From contig JAKSZP010017512.1 in assembly GCA_022478985.1 (NCBI GenBank), positions 1 through 64,000 on the forward strand: DNA of 64,000 nt. Reading direction: 5' to 3'. Every line of letters begins with the position of its first letter. Position 1 is the stretch's first letter. Shown here piece by piece: positions 32,904-43,900 of this stretch. A program made the translations under genes and the position numbers. The notes under the pieces are model-generated. The model searched no databases. It worked only from the letters and a program-made list of their open reading frames with translations, and was not told the origin of the DNA. This DNA is from Massospora cicadina. Lineage: Eukaryota > Entomophthoromycota > Entomophthoromycetes > Entomophthorales > Entomophthoraceae.

Positions 32904-33360
32904 CATACCTTGCAATCCATTAAGGAGAGATATCTCAAGCAGCTCAAAAACTTAATTCCACTTTCCATCTTAAAGAGGTCCTGGCTCTACCCCCTAACTT
33001 TGGTAAAACTATAACCAAGGTAGAGGTCGTCATTCAGAAAGCATGGGTTATGAGCATACTCGACATTGCTCTCATAATTAGTGTCATATCCTCAAAGCTT
33101 ATCAAGAAAATTATGCTGGCACCCAACTTGGAATATTCCCAAGGGTATGAAACTGTGGGTCCAAAGTGTACTTTCACTGCTAGGGCATACTCCTCATTAC
33201 GCATTTAAATTGGGAAGCTGATCCTATTGGCATTCACTGTGGCCCTGGATAACAATAATTACAATTTGATTATTGGCACTCAGTTTATGATTGAGTATGT
33301 TGGAATAATCAACATGAAACAGGGTTTTCTCCCTGCTAAATTATGAGGTTCCTCTATTTT
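32904..33360 (+). pseudogene. Element D protease
   Basis: At about 33047-33120 the frame reads VMSILDIALIISVISSKLIK: the active-site DTGA has become DIAL, while ISVISSKLIK is typical downstream sequence. After further broken sequence, NYNLIIGTQFMIEY at about 33260-33305 is the C-terminal LIIGTxFM motif. Loss of the Gly of the active-site loop implies no activity. Confidence 0.72.
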
Positions 33361-34010
33361 TAAATAATAAAATCCCATCAAAAATAATATTCTTGCCTAG
33401 TTGAGTGCCCTTCTTCTGTATTATCTTTTCAATACACAATATCTGAGTGAAATACAAAGAAACTTCCTGATTCAGTGGACGCTTTGGAGGGTACCTCTCT
33501 ATATGCCTTAAAAGAGATATTACTTAAGCCTGTTGGACAACGAATGAATGACAACAAGAAGCCTTAACAATTCTCCAACCCTGCTTATTATGCAAAACAA
33601 GCATTGATGGAGTTAGTCCTATAGAGCTTTCAGTATTGCCTGGTATATTAGATCCTGACTACCAACAATCTATCAATAGCCAATTGGGGCCTCACTAATA
33701 AAGACATTATCATGAAAAAAAACATCAGGAAATAAGAAAAGGTCTGCTGACCCCAATTTAGTATATTGATGATAATTAATATTATCAAATTTATGTTAAA
33801 TATGGGCTTACCTACTGAAAATTGTTGTGTACTTTGCTTAATGTTCATTTACAAATAAACTAACCCTAGACGAGCTCAAAAACTTCACTCCTTATTAGAT
33901 GCCTACAGTGTTTTTTCTCTAAATCTGATAATGACTATAAGCACATGAAGGATGGAGTCACAAAATTGATGTTGGTGATTCTAGTCCAATCTGTCTCAAA
34001 CCTTATTGCA
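33361..34010 (+). other. Element D protease-RT linker, degraded
   Basis: No frame longer than about 60 codons on the sense strand and no clear motif. Position in pol identifies it as the linker ahead of RT. AT-rich, with multiple stops in all frames. Confidence 0.4.
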
Positions 34011-34740
34011 AATTAAAGATTAAAGAGCAACAAATGAGGAATGAGCTCAAAAATTTACTAGACATTGTACTACTAATACCTTCCCAAAGCCCTTGGTCAT
34101 CACCTCTCTTGCCTTTTAAAAAGAAAAGTGGAGGTTAATGGGTAATAATGGACTATTTAAAATTGAACAACTTCACGAAAAAGGATATATATCCTATCCC
34201 TCGCACTGATGATGCTCTTACACAATTCTCTGGTTATAAATTCTTATCCTCTATGGACTTGGATTGTGGATATTGGAAAATAAAACCTGTTCCCCAAGAT
34301 CAGGTTAAATGTGCTCTTATTTGTAGTGAAGGCCTATTTCCGCCCACTTGACTACATCAAGGATTGTGCAATGCGTCTATTCATTCTGATGATTGATGGA
34401 TCATATCCTATAATATCTTGAGCTAAGTTATGTATGATAGTCTAACTTGATGACATCATGATTTTTTTAAAACTTTTAACAAAAATTTTACTCATCTAAA
34501 AGAAGTTTTTAATTCCTTTATGATTCCAGCGCTAATTTTAAACTGTCATAATGCACCTATTTCCTAAAGAAATTAGACTTTCTTATACGTTTTATCTCAT
34601 AGGAATGGATTCAACCTCTACAAGATAAGGTTAAAGCAAATTTAAAAATTCCTCTACGTCAAAACGTAAAAATTATGCAGGTGTTTTTGGGTATGATGAA
34701 TTATTATCATCAATTCATCCCAAAGTTTGATCAGCTCAGT
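34011..34740 (+). pseudogene. Element D reverse transcriptase
   Basis: 34148-34351 reads MDYLKLNNFTKKDIYPIPRTDDALTQ and SSMDLDCGYWKIKPV in adjacent pieces: RT domains 1-3 of Ty3/gypsy type. HQGLCNAS is at about 34356-34380. The catalytic box at 34443-34454 has a stop codon in place of the Tyr (TAA, then Leu-Asp-Asp). QVFLGMMNYYHQFIPKF at about 34680-34730 is the connection. Frames change at least three times. Confidence 0.8.
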
Positions 34741-35214
34741 GTGACTCTCATTTGACTATTGATTAAGAACATATCTTTCTTTTAGGGTGCTAAACAAAAT
34801 ACCGATTTTAAGATGTTAAAGGAATTGCTACAAGAACGCCATATCCTAAGCCACCAAGATTAAGTAAACCTTTCATTTTTTACCAACGCCTCTGACTACG
34901 CTCTTGGAGCCATCTTGGATCAACTAAATAAAAACGGTATGGATCATCCAGTTTCTTATTTCAGCATGATGCTTTTGAAAGCTGAACGCAACTATAGCGT
35001 CACAGAAAAACAGTGCCTTGCTGTCTTACTTGCTGTAAAACATTAACGCCCTTTTTTGTATGGAACTAACTTTATGTAGTTAATGATCACGCCTCCTTAA
35101 AGTGGTTACAAAATATTAAGGATCCTACTGGACGTTTGGCTTGTTGGGTCATGAAGTTACACCATTATGATATGAAGGTCGAGCACTAAGCTGAGATTCA
35201 ACATATGAATGTCA
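34741..35214 (+). pseudogene. Element D RNase H
   Basis: TNASDYALGAILDQLN at about 34884-34930 (the first Asp appears as Asn), MDHPVSYFSMMLLKAERNYS and VTEKQCLAVLLAVKH, then a shifted [10 protein letters not shown]. The domain reaches IQHMNV at 35213, the start of the HxNADGLSRLP motif. That motif is completed right of LINE-K by NGLTHLP at 49156 onward. Confidence 0.8.
35201..35214. repeat. Target-site duplication of LINE-K (left)
   Basis: acatatgaatgtca versus acacatgaatgtca at 49143-49156: 13 of 14 positions match. Confidence 0.85.
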
Positions 35215-35780
35215 GGAGCTAGGTTGGGTAAGCTGGGGCCTTCACGTGGCGTAACTGAGGAAAGATCATGGAAACATGGGTGAGTAGCTAACACCAGGAC
35301 CCAGAGAGGCGCCCTGGAAAGGTCCATTAGTGGCCTAGATGGGGAATGGGATGGAAGCTAATGACTGTAACCCAACCTGTTCTTGTGGGTGCTTCCACTC
35401 TCCTTTAGGGGGGAATATGGGCAGGAAGGGGGAGGCAAGAGTCATGCATATCGTCTGTCACACTACTTTCCTACAAGGCAGTGCGTTGCAAAAGCAGGTC
35501 TCCGTGACAAGGGTGGGGCAATCCTGTTTGGCTGAGCTTCATTTCACCTGTCTACAATAATCACTGCGGTTTTCTAGGTTGGCCTGAAACCTGGATAGCT
35601 GCCAGTATCTTACAGTGGCTTACACTGGTGCAGCGAAAGGCAAAAGCACTCATGTACCAAAATGATGGACTGACCTGAAAGGGCTGCCTTGGTTCCCACA
35701 CAAAAAGGGCTCAGAGAGCAAATTTTGTCATAAAACCAAACTGGAGAGATCAACTCCATTAACAAATCAACAGCGGGGGT
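35215..35780 (+). other. LINE-K 5' untranslated region
   Basis: Noncoding by appearance and GC-richer than the surrounding D. It would contain the internal promoter expected for a LINE, but I see no definite element. A 73-codon frame at 35339-35560 has no recognisable content. Confidence 0.45.
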
Positions 35781-37113
35781 GGCCTCTGCTGCACAGGGGG
35801 CTTCAGTCTCTTTTGCTGCGGCAGATGCTAATGGATTTGGTGTTAGCCCCAAACTTTTTGAAGTTGGGGCTCCAGCCCATCCAAGGATCTGATGGCGAGC
35901 ATGGTGGAGAGCCTTGAGGGTTCACGCTGTGGAAGTGAAGACTGGATGGTCTAAGGAGATGCTCATGGTCATGGTGATTGAGGTGTGTGAGTTTGCCCCG
36001 CTCCATATTTCATGTTTGGCTCCTGGGTTGAAACTTATGACCTTCCAGTCTAAGCTTCAAAAGGAACATGTTTTGGCTGCCAGTTTGAGAACAAATAACA
36101 AGGAGGCCGTATGTCTTGACATTGACACCGAGACTGGAAGGTTCATTCTGAGGGACATACCACCTGTGATCACTAGAGGGACCATGATGTCTCAGCTGAA
36201 AGGCTTTGGCAGAGTGATCTCCTTTAATGAGAACAAGCTGGTAAAGAAATTGAAGCAGAAGGACGGTAGCTTGAAAAAGTTCACCGTAGGATCTGGAGAC
36301 TGTGTTTTGAAGGTTAAACATTTGAAATCATACGGGGAGTTGCCTCGTTCAGTCACTGTGGGGATCTGGAGTGTCCCTGTGGTGCCGCTAGACAGGTGCT
36401 TCTTGTGTGATGCGAAGGGGCACATCAGAGCCAAATGCCCTCAGGTTCAACATCCTGCAGAAGTAGCCAAGCCTAGCAGGCCTAGTGTGGGGGTGCCAGC
36501 GGTGGAGCCCTCTGAGAAGGAAGAATTTGGCTCTCCAGAAGGCGGAGAAGCTGACTGAGATGTCAGCCAAAGCAAGGGAGGAGGATGCGGCTGGCATCAC
36601 TTTGGAGGCGGTTACTGGAGTGCTGAAAAGTGCGAGGAAGGTCAACAAAGAGTCAAAGCATTCCTGGAAGGCGAGGGAAGCAGCTAGACTCCAAATTGAA
36701 CAGAGTGGCGCTTTGGCACAGTCCGCAAAGGACATTATGGAGGCGGTCACCTCCCAAATGGATGGGGTTCTCCCCATCACTCAATCGCATATGAGGCGGG
36801 CGACCATAAGGGATGTGGGTGTGACAGAGCGCGCAAGGCCCGTAGGGGAGAGGAGGAGGTGAGGAGGGTGTTGCCTGCTAGCAATAGTGGGCCAATGCCT
36901 TCTAACTCAATGCCTCCAACTAAAATGGAGGGGTTTATTGAGGACCCTGGTAGTGGTAAGATTCCGGAGGCTGTTGTGACTGAGAATCCTCCTCCCCTGG
37001 CTCAGTCTAGTACTAAAAGGGGAGGAAGAAACGTGGTCCCTCTAAACTAGCTGAGGTGGAAGAGGATGGGGACCCCCAGATCCTGACACCGAGGCCTCTT
37101 AAGTTTTGAACCT
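35781..37113 (+). pseudogene. LINE-K ORF1 protein
   Basis: 35914-36558 is a 214-residue open frame. It resembles the DUF4283-type nucleic-acid-binding region by position and pattern (AVCLDIDTETGRFILRDIPP, SVTVGIWSVPVVPLDRCF). The perfect knuckle CFLCDAKGHIRAKC is at 36397-36438. Reading probably starts earlier (an Ala-rich stretch near 35790-35860 precedes it after a shift). After a frame change, 36485-36862 and 36859-37050 encode a Lys/Ala-rich helix and a Pro-rich tail. Confidence 0.8.
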
Positions 37114-37659
37114 ATGGCGATCAGGGTTGAATTTGCTAACGCGGGAAGTCTTAATGGACTCAAGCAGCGGCAGTGGGTGAAACTCTGATTGTAACAACAG
37201 GGATAGATATCGGCTTACTCACTGAGACTAAGTCCAAACCTGGGGTGGAAGAGGACTAGGCTTTCCAGTTTCCTTTATGACAATCATTTTGCTCTCACTT
37301 GGTGGATCAACTAAACTCAGACTCGCCCTTAGGGGAGGGAAAGAGGGAGGAGGAGAAGCCAAAGGGGGTATTTTGGTCTAGTGGGTGGACAAGGTCAAGG
37401 TGTCGGATAAAAGGGTATTGGTTCCTGGAAGAGCAGTGGCAGTAATGTCACTGTTTGGAGAGGAATCAATTTGGTTTATTGTCATATACGCGCCCAATTC
37501 TGGGTCTTAACGGAAGGCCTTAATCCAGAAGGTCAGTCTAAGGATACAGGAGGAAGGCATTGGGGGTCGGTAGTGCTGGGGGGAGACATGAACTGTGTCT
37601 GCTTTAGGGATGACAGGGTTGGGGCTTCAGGCAACTAAAGCTCTGACACTGGAGCCCAT
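37114..37659 (+). pseudogene. LINE-K ORF2, AP-like endonuclease, N-terminal part
   Basis: ATG 37114 begins MAIRVEFANAGSLNGLKQRQ (the Asn motif). The motifs TETKSKPG, FIVIYAPNSGS and GGDMNCVCFRDDR (GDMN kept) follow with stops and shifts. Reading halts at 37659, where the LTR of element I begins, and resumes at 45518 with the second half of the domain. Confidence 0.82.
37655..37659. repeat. Target-site duplication of element I (left)
   Basis: cccat versus cccac at 45518-45522: 4 of 5 positions match. Confidence 0.75.
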
Positions 37660-39272
37660 TGTAAGTCTTGGGGACCAGCCCCTACAACTGGATAGGGACC
37701 AGCATCCCTTTCAGACCAAAAGGGGGCCAAAGGCCCAAGTGGACCACCTGTCACAGTTGAGCGACCTGCACATGTGATTGATGAGCGCTGGGTAACTGCC
37801 CTTCCACCTAGAGATATCCAAATCTCTCCCTCCCCCTCCCCAACCCTGATAAAATTAATAGAGGGGACCTGCCAGGAGATCATGCAGGCCAGGGGATTTG
37901 GGCGGTCCCCTGGGACCCCCACTTACCAGTGAAAATTTACCAAAATTTTAAAAAAACTGCCAGTGCAAGTATCAGAGCCCAGCCTGCAGATTCCGGGCTA
38001 ATGGAGCTGGTCCAGACTGGTTAGGTCCGAGAATTAGATCGGAACTCAATTCAGGTTTTGAACCAGGCCACCAGTGACTTGGACCAGTTGCCCCACCCCT
38101 CAGAACAGATCTGAGAAGCTCAGATCGCATAGACAACCAAATTGAGAGTTCAGACTGGGTTGCAAACAACCGAGCACCAAGGCCGCAGCCCCCTGAGACA
38201 AATCTGGGAAATTCAAACTACTTGAGCTACCCAACTCAAATGGTCAAGGCCCAGATTGGTACCATCAACCTGGTCTGGCCCCAAAAATTTGAGAAAATCA
38301 GCAAAAGTTTTTTTTTTTTTGCCAAGATTTTAGAAACCATCCATCCACTCCCCCACCCGTCAGCCATCCAAACCCCATCGCCAATCCCCAACCACCCAAT
38401 ACTTAAGGCAACTGCTCTGTCAATGGGCAGTTGTTGGTTCATTCTCTATTCTCCTTATGCTTTGCACCAAAATAAAGTCAATTACCCCAAATGCCTTGTT
38501 GTGGACTCCGCCTGTTTGTTTTTCCTATTCAAAATTCCACCAATCTATCCGGCAAAGTGGGCCACTTCCCAAATAATTATCCCAATGATTGCCAAATGGG
38601 TCGTCCAGTCACTCGACCCTGCCACATGGTGGTGGATCATATCCGCGGTGAACCACCTCGTTCTCAATAATGGAGTTGACTCTCCATCTGTTTTCACATA
38701 TCCTTTAAACATGTTTCCATCTGTTTGCTTCACCAATGGGCTTTCCGAGAGCGCTCCCCAATCAGAGCACCCTTAGGGCGCCCCCGCCCCAAGGCCCATA
38801 GCTTGGCCCCCACACCTGGCTCATCTGCCATTGATCCCACCCACCTAAAAGCCCCAGAGTACCCTGACCAAGGGGAACTCGGCCCCAATGCTTGGCTTAG
38901 GCCCATTTTCCCCTTCTGACAGCACCCCTGTTCACGCAGTGGTTTGTGCCGCCCCTCTCTGGTGCACAGACCTCACCTACCCATAACTGAAGGCCAGCAA
39001 CTGCATATCCTGGAGGATTCATCATCCTCCCCGCCTCTCCCACCATTGGGGGTTGCCCCCGCAAGACTTGCAGTTGCCCCCATTGCAACCATCTGGTTTG
39101 CCTTGGGGGCCTTCAGTACATTTATAAACATTTACTTTCCTCACATCCCTACTATATCCCCCTTCTTCTAGTCTCATGGACCGCTGTTCCCTTGGCATTC
39201 TGGGCTTCCTCTAGGTGCTCACACATCCTGACTGGGAGCCCAGTCTAATTCTTATCAGCCATTTCTATGACA
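37660..39272 (+). repeat. Element I 5' LTR
   Basis: From TGTAAGTCTTGGGGACCAGC to ...TCTATGACA. AATAAAGTC near 38470 is a likely polyadenylation signal in the R region, present also at 44714. Short frames inside it (for example 38222-38776) are LTR sequence, not genes. Confidence 0.92.
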
Positions 39273-40383
39273 CAATGAACTGACACATAACCTCGGCCTT
39301 CTCCGCCCTCCTTGCTGGCACTGGCGAAGCGTTGGCCTACGCCCTAACCTTAAATGTACTCTCTCTCTGCAACCTGGCCTTCTCCTGCTGGTTGGTGGCC
39401 TCATTCGTCTGAACATGCCACCATTTTGTGTTGACCTGGTCCCCGCCCCTCAGATCCCTGGCATCAAGTGTCACCCCATCAGTCAACATGATTGGGTTGG
39501 GAGTCCCCCCTATCCCTTCTGATGAGGTGGCCGACCAAATCCTGGGTGTCCTGGTGGAAATTCAGGTGCGCTTCACCGCCAATGGGGGAAAACTCCCCTC
39601 CCTTCTGATGCCCAGCAGAGCGTAGCTCTCCTTGATGCCCTAGATGGGGACACCCGCCGCTGGGTCAGGGGAGTGCTACGCTCTGCTGCTAAGTCTGGGA
39701 ACCCTACCCCCCTACTGGCGCTGGTTACTTCGGCAGTCCAGGCCCCTGAGTCTAGACCAGCGCGCCTCCTCCATCTGTTAACACTAGGGCAAACAGCCAC
39801 GGACCTGCCCTCCCTGATTGAAGCCTTCGCGGTCCTGGCCCCCATGGTGCCTATCCCCCCCCAAGATCGCCATCTCCGCCTTCTGAGCTGCCTTGATCCC
39901 CACTGCGGCTGCCCATGCATCTTGGGACCCCTCCCCGGGTCCTTAGAAATTGCATTCTCAGTGGCTCACGCAATTGGGGCCAGGCCCTTCTATACACCCG
40001 CATGCGCTGTTGCAGCCCTTGAGGTCCCGCGTGCCACCCCTCTCCCCCTGCCAGTGGTCGCGGCCAAGGGAAGCGCCCCCCATGTCTCGCCACCCTCTGC
40101 GCCCCCTCTGTACCCACCTTGGGTACCTTCCCCTCACAAGAGCCCCTGCCTGCTGCACCCCTGCTCTCACTCCAGATCAGAAAAGTGGGACCTTGATCCC
40201 CCAGAGCTCAGAGACTGCCAACCCTGGCGCCACCACCCCCCAGTTAACCTGGAGGCCCCCCTCAAAGAGAGTGGAGTGGTCATACGCATCAACCCTCGCT
40301 GCCACATCTGGGATAAGGAGGATGCAGAAACCCCTCCCCAGTTCTAGACCAGCCTGGCGCCTCTTGGTCAATCTCTTCTAATT
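39273..40383 (+). pseudogene. Element I gag region
   Basis: Position between LTR and protease makes this gag. Frames 39428-39625 and 39673-40347 are Pro/Leu-rich. CXC pairs occur (CLDPHCGCPC), but I find no CX2CX4HX4C knuckle and no capsid motif. The C-terminal end, SGVVIRINPRCHIWDKEDAE, could belong to the gag tail. The region is short (about 1.1 kb), suggesting deletion. The primer-binding site after 39272 is not recognisable. Confidence 0.45.
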
Positions 40384-41081
40384 ATGGGTCATGCTCCCTC
40401 CTCAGCTGCTCTCTCTCTTGCCCACCCCAATAAAGAAGATCAAGCCTACTTCTTGTTCCCTATCTCCTTCCCCTCAGAGTCAGGTGAACTTACAATGCAA
40501 GTCCTCCTTGACACTAGAGTTGCAGGCAACTTTATTGACCTCAGTGTGGTGCATTCTTTGGACCTGGCAATGGAAGAAGCCTCTTCAGTCCTGGGTGCTT
40601 TATTGGAACCCATGAAGTCTTACCGCGTCTGAGACCCATTGCACTTCTCTGTTCATGGCTTTGGGTTCTGTGACCACTTCTCAGCCGTACAGGACTTGCT
40701 CTACCCTGTGATCTTGGGGGTGGGCTGGTGGCGATGACAGCAGGTCCGCATCAATCTTGCTAATAATTCCTTGTTGTTCTCAAACCTCAAGTTGAGTGGA
40801 GAGTTTCCTTTGTTGAAAACCCTCCCCCTTGACACATCCCTCAGCTCTATCTCTCCCCGGACCCCACTCCTATTGACCTCCCTTCAGACTTTCCACCCTT
40901 CCTAACCCCCTATAAGTCCATCTTTGACATGTCGCTGGCTTCCAAGCTCCCCTACACTCCGAATATGACCTAATGTTTCAGCTGACAGTTGACCTAGTCA
41001 AGATCAACTTCCCCTCTACCCCTACACAGAGGAAGAGGACAAGGCCTTGGTGACTTGTCTAGATGAGATGCTAGAGAAGGG
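40384..41081 (+). pseudogene. Element I protease and linker
   Basis: 40384-40632 carries MQVLLDTRVAGNFIDLSVV: the active-site loop is DTR where DSG or DTG is expected; the rest (NFID) is typical for chromoviruses. VILGVGWWR at about 40706-40735 corresponds to the LGxxWL motif. The linker to RT has stops. In the following frame, YPYTEEEDKALVTCLDEMLEKGW leads into the RT. Confidence 0.75.
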
Positions 41082-41739
41082 TTGGCTTATCAAGAAATCT
41101 TCACCTGTCGCCTCCCCATAGTTTTTTCTTGGAAAGCAGATGGCACCCTGCGCCCTTGCATCGACTATGGCCACCTCAACAACATCACCATCCCTGACCC
41201 CTACCCGTTGCCCTTAGAGCAGACCATTGCTCAAGCCATTGCCAAATCTCAGGTCTTCTCAAAACTGGATCTGGTGAACGCCTTTAATCAGGTGAGGGTG
41301 GCGAGAGGACAAGAGTGTCTCACAGCTATCCAAACCCACCGGGGTCTTTTTCAATTCAGAGTGATGCCCTTCGTACTGAAGAATGCTCCAGCCACCTTCC
41401 AATGCCTCATCGATAATGTGCTTGGTGACTTGCGCTTCTCATGCACTGTAGCCTACATTGATGATATTCTGATCCACTCCCCTACCCCAGAGCAACATGC
41501 CAAGGATCTTGAAGCAGTGGTGGCAGCCCTCCACAAAGCAGGGCTCTTCATGAAACCCTCAAAGTGCGAATTTTTCTGGGATGAAGTGACCTTCTTAGGT
41601 AACCTCGTCCTGAAGGACAGATATGCTGTTCTACCCTCTAAGCTTGAGGCGATCCAGTCTTAGCCTACCCCTACTATACAGAAACAACTCCAAAGTTTCC
41701 TCGGCACCATTACCTACTTGAAAAAATTCTCCCAGCCCT
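41082..41739 (+). pseudogene. Element I reverse transcriptase
   Basis: Open from 41082 to 41663: VFSWKADGTLRPCIDYGHLN, PYPLPLEQTIAQ, FSKLDLVNAFNQVRV, FRVMPFVLKNAPATFQ (FGL replaced by FVL), and the intact catalytic YIDD at 41454-41465. KPSKCEFFWDEVTFLGN is the thumb. A TAG at about 41661 ends this frame before the connection. One of the best-preserved RT domains in the window. Confidence 0.9.
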
Positions 41740-42540
41740 CGTCCAACTGGAAGCACCCCTTCACCCCCTCACTGGGAAAACGCCCCCTTCAAGTGGTCCC
41801 CAGAATGCCAGCAGGCCTTCGAGTCTATCAAGGAGGTTTTCCTCACTGCCCCAGTTCTGAGGCATGCCAACACCTCCGGCCCCTTCATTGTATCCTGCAA
41901 TGCCTCATCAGTGGCAGTGGGCGCCGTGCTGCTACAGTAGCATGAGGGGGTCGAGCACCTAGTGGCCTACTACTCCCACAAATTCACTTCCACAGAAAAA
42001 GCATGACCAATATATGACAAGGAGCTAGCAGCAGTGGTGTGGTCACTCACCCACTGGCAATACCTCCTGCAAGGCGCCCATCACGAAATCACCATTTGGA
42101 CTGACCATAAGGCATTACTATACTACTGCAAACCCCAGATGCTGAGGCACCGCCAAACTCACACATACCAGGACCTCTGTGGGTTTCATTTTAAATATGA
42201 ATTCTTAAAAGGCCCCCTGAATGTGTTGCCGGACATGCTCAGCTGGAACCCATTGCTATCAACCAATGGTGGAGAGGACCTGCTAGAGCTTACTACTGTA
42301 GTGCCCCCCACCCAAATCCTCTCCTTGGCTCCTCCAATGGTAGCCTTTGCCAACCTTGCCCCTGACACCCCGCTCCTCCCTCTCATCCTCACTGCCCAGA
42401 CCTGTTGCCCTGAAGGATTAGAGCTTTACACTGACCTAGAGTCCTCAAGTCAGAAGAGAGCCCCATACACCCTGTGGGAGGGAACCATCTGGTTCCACAA
42501 TCGGGTTTGGGTCCCCCCATCTCTATGCAACTGTGTTATC
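41740..42540 (+). pseudogene. Element I RNase H and linker
   Basis: FKWSPECQQAFESIKEVFLT, then SCNASSVAVGAVLLQ (the first Asp, usually SDAS, appears as Asn), VEHLVAYYSHKFTSTEK, YDKELAAVVWSLTHW at 42017 onward, and IWTDHKALLYYCKPQ with the terminal Asp-His. NVLPDMLSWNP corresponds to the N-ADxLSR motif. Several stops before 42034; 42034-42561 is open. Confidence 0.82.
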
Positions 42541-43596
42541 AAAGAACACCATGTCCCCTAGACTGTTGGGCACCTCAGCATCAAGAAGTGCGCTGATCTC
42601 ATAAAGAGAACTTACAATTGGCCAGGGTCCTCAAAGGACATCCCCACCTGGATCTCCCGGTGTGTCACCTGTGCCAGAGCAAAATTGGACTAATCTGGAA
42701 AAAAGGGGTTGCTACACCCCCTGCATCAGGCAGAAGGCCTGTGGACCTCAGTCTCAGTAGATTTCATCGTGGAGCTCCCCCCTCTAATGGCTCAGATGCT
42801 ATCATGGTAGTCATTGATCGTTTTACAAAGTTTGCCCTCTTCGTCCCCTGCCTCTCCTCTATTACTGCGGTAGAGACCGCAAATTTATTTGTCAACCATG
42901 TCTTTGCCATGTTTGGTCTCCGCAAAGAGATAGTGAGTGACAGGAGACCCCAGTTCACCGCCCGGTTCTGGGAAGAGTTGCTAACCCTCCTCAGAATCAA
43001 GCCCTGCAGATCCACGGCCTACCACCCCCAGTCTGATGGGCAGACTGAGCGGGTGAACCAGGTACTGGAGCAGTACCTGCGCTGTTATGCAACGGCCTCA
43101 CAGGACACTTGGACCAAGGACCTACCCCTCACACAGTTTGCGTACAACAATTCACTCCACTCCTCAACCAACTTCTCCCCCTTTGAGGCCACCCTGGGCT
43201 ACAACCCCTCCTTCCAAGTTGGCCCGCAGCTCTCCTCAACAGTCCCTGCAGCCAAAGACCGTGTGTGTGCACTCCGTGATACACACAACCTGGTTTGTGA
43301 ACATTTGACAAAGTCCATTGAGGATTACAAAAAGTTTGCCGACTGAAAGCGCCTACCTGGACATAAGATCAAAGTCAGCTCCCTTGTCATGCTGGACACC
43401 CGCAATCTTCCCTTAAAAGCCCCCACCCAGAAACTCGCAGCCAAATGCTCTGGCCCCTTTGAGGTGGAGAAGGACTTAGGCAATGGAGCCTATCATTTGA
43501 AGCTGCCCGCTCACTGGAAGCAGCACAACGTCTTCCACACCTCCCTCCTGACCCCCTTCAAAGGGGAAAGGCCAACATCACTAGAGCCAATCCTCA
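42541..43596 (+). pseudogene. Element I integrase
   Basis: HHCC domain: HHVP, stop, TVGHLSIKKCADLIKR ... CVTCARAK (42545-42685). The first catalytic Asp lies in SVDFIVELP (42755-42780), after which the frame shifts to 42618-43346: VVIDRFTKFALFVPC, IVSDRRPQF (Asp), HPQSDGQTERVNQ (Glu), then FAYNNSLHSSTNFSPFEA. After a TGA at about 43344, 43389-43596 continues with the C-terminal GPF(Y) region SGPFEVEKDLGNGAYHLKLP. The D, D, E triad is complete. Confidence 0.88.
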
Positions 43597-43800
43597 TTGG
43601 GGAATCCCAAGAAGTGGAGGTGGAGGCTATCCTGGCTTCCTGGAGGTCCCACAGATCCGTTTAATACCTGGTTGCCTGGAAAGGCTACCCCTCATATGAG
43701 AACAGCTGGGTGAGTGCACGCGACTGCACAAATTGCAAGGACCTGATAGAAGAATTCCACAACTCCCACCCGGCAGCCCCCCATCCACCCCAGAATATTG
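43597..43800 (+). pseudogene. Element I chromodomain
   Basis: EVEVEAILASWRSHRSV, an in-frame TAA at 43662-43664, then YLVAWKGYPSYENSWV and DLIEEFHNSHPAAPH. The aromatic residues Tyr, Trp and Trp of a chromodomain are in place. The stop probably replaced Gln. In chromoviruses this domain directs integration to marked heterochromatin, which agrees with the nested setting. Confidence 0.88.
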
Positions 43801-43883
43801 CAGCCATCCTGGCCATAAAGCTCCCAGAGAGGCACAAGAACTATGCCCTGGTTCATGCCCCAGGTGGGGGCCTCCTCCCTGTC

Positions 43884-43900
43884 AAAAAAGGAAAGGGTAG
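43884..43900 (+). other. Element I polypurine tract
   Basis: AAAAAAGGAAAGGGTAG abuts the 3' LTR; nearly all purine. Confidence 0.8.

Noticed and set aside
38222..38776. A 184-codon frame (and 44888-45493, 201 codons) as genes
   Set aside because: Both lie in the LTR pair of element I and are not colinear frames in the two LTRs; chance frames in GC-rich sequence.
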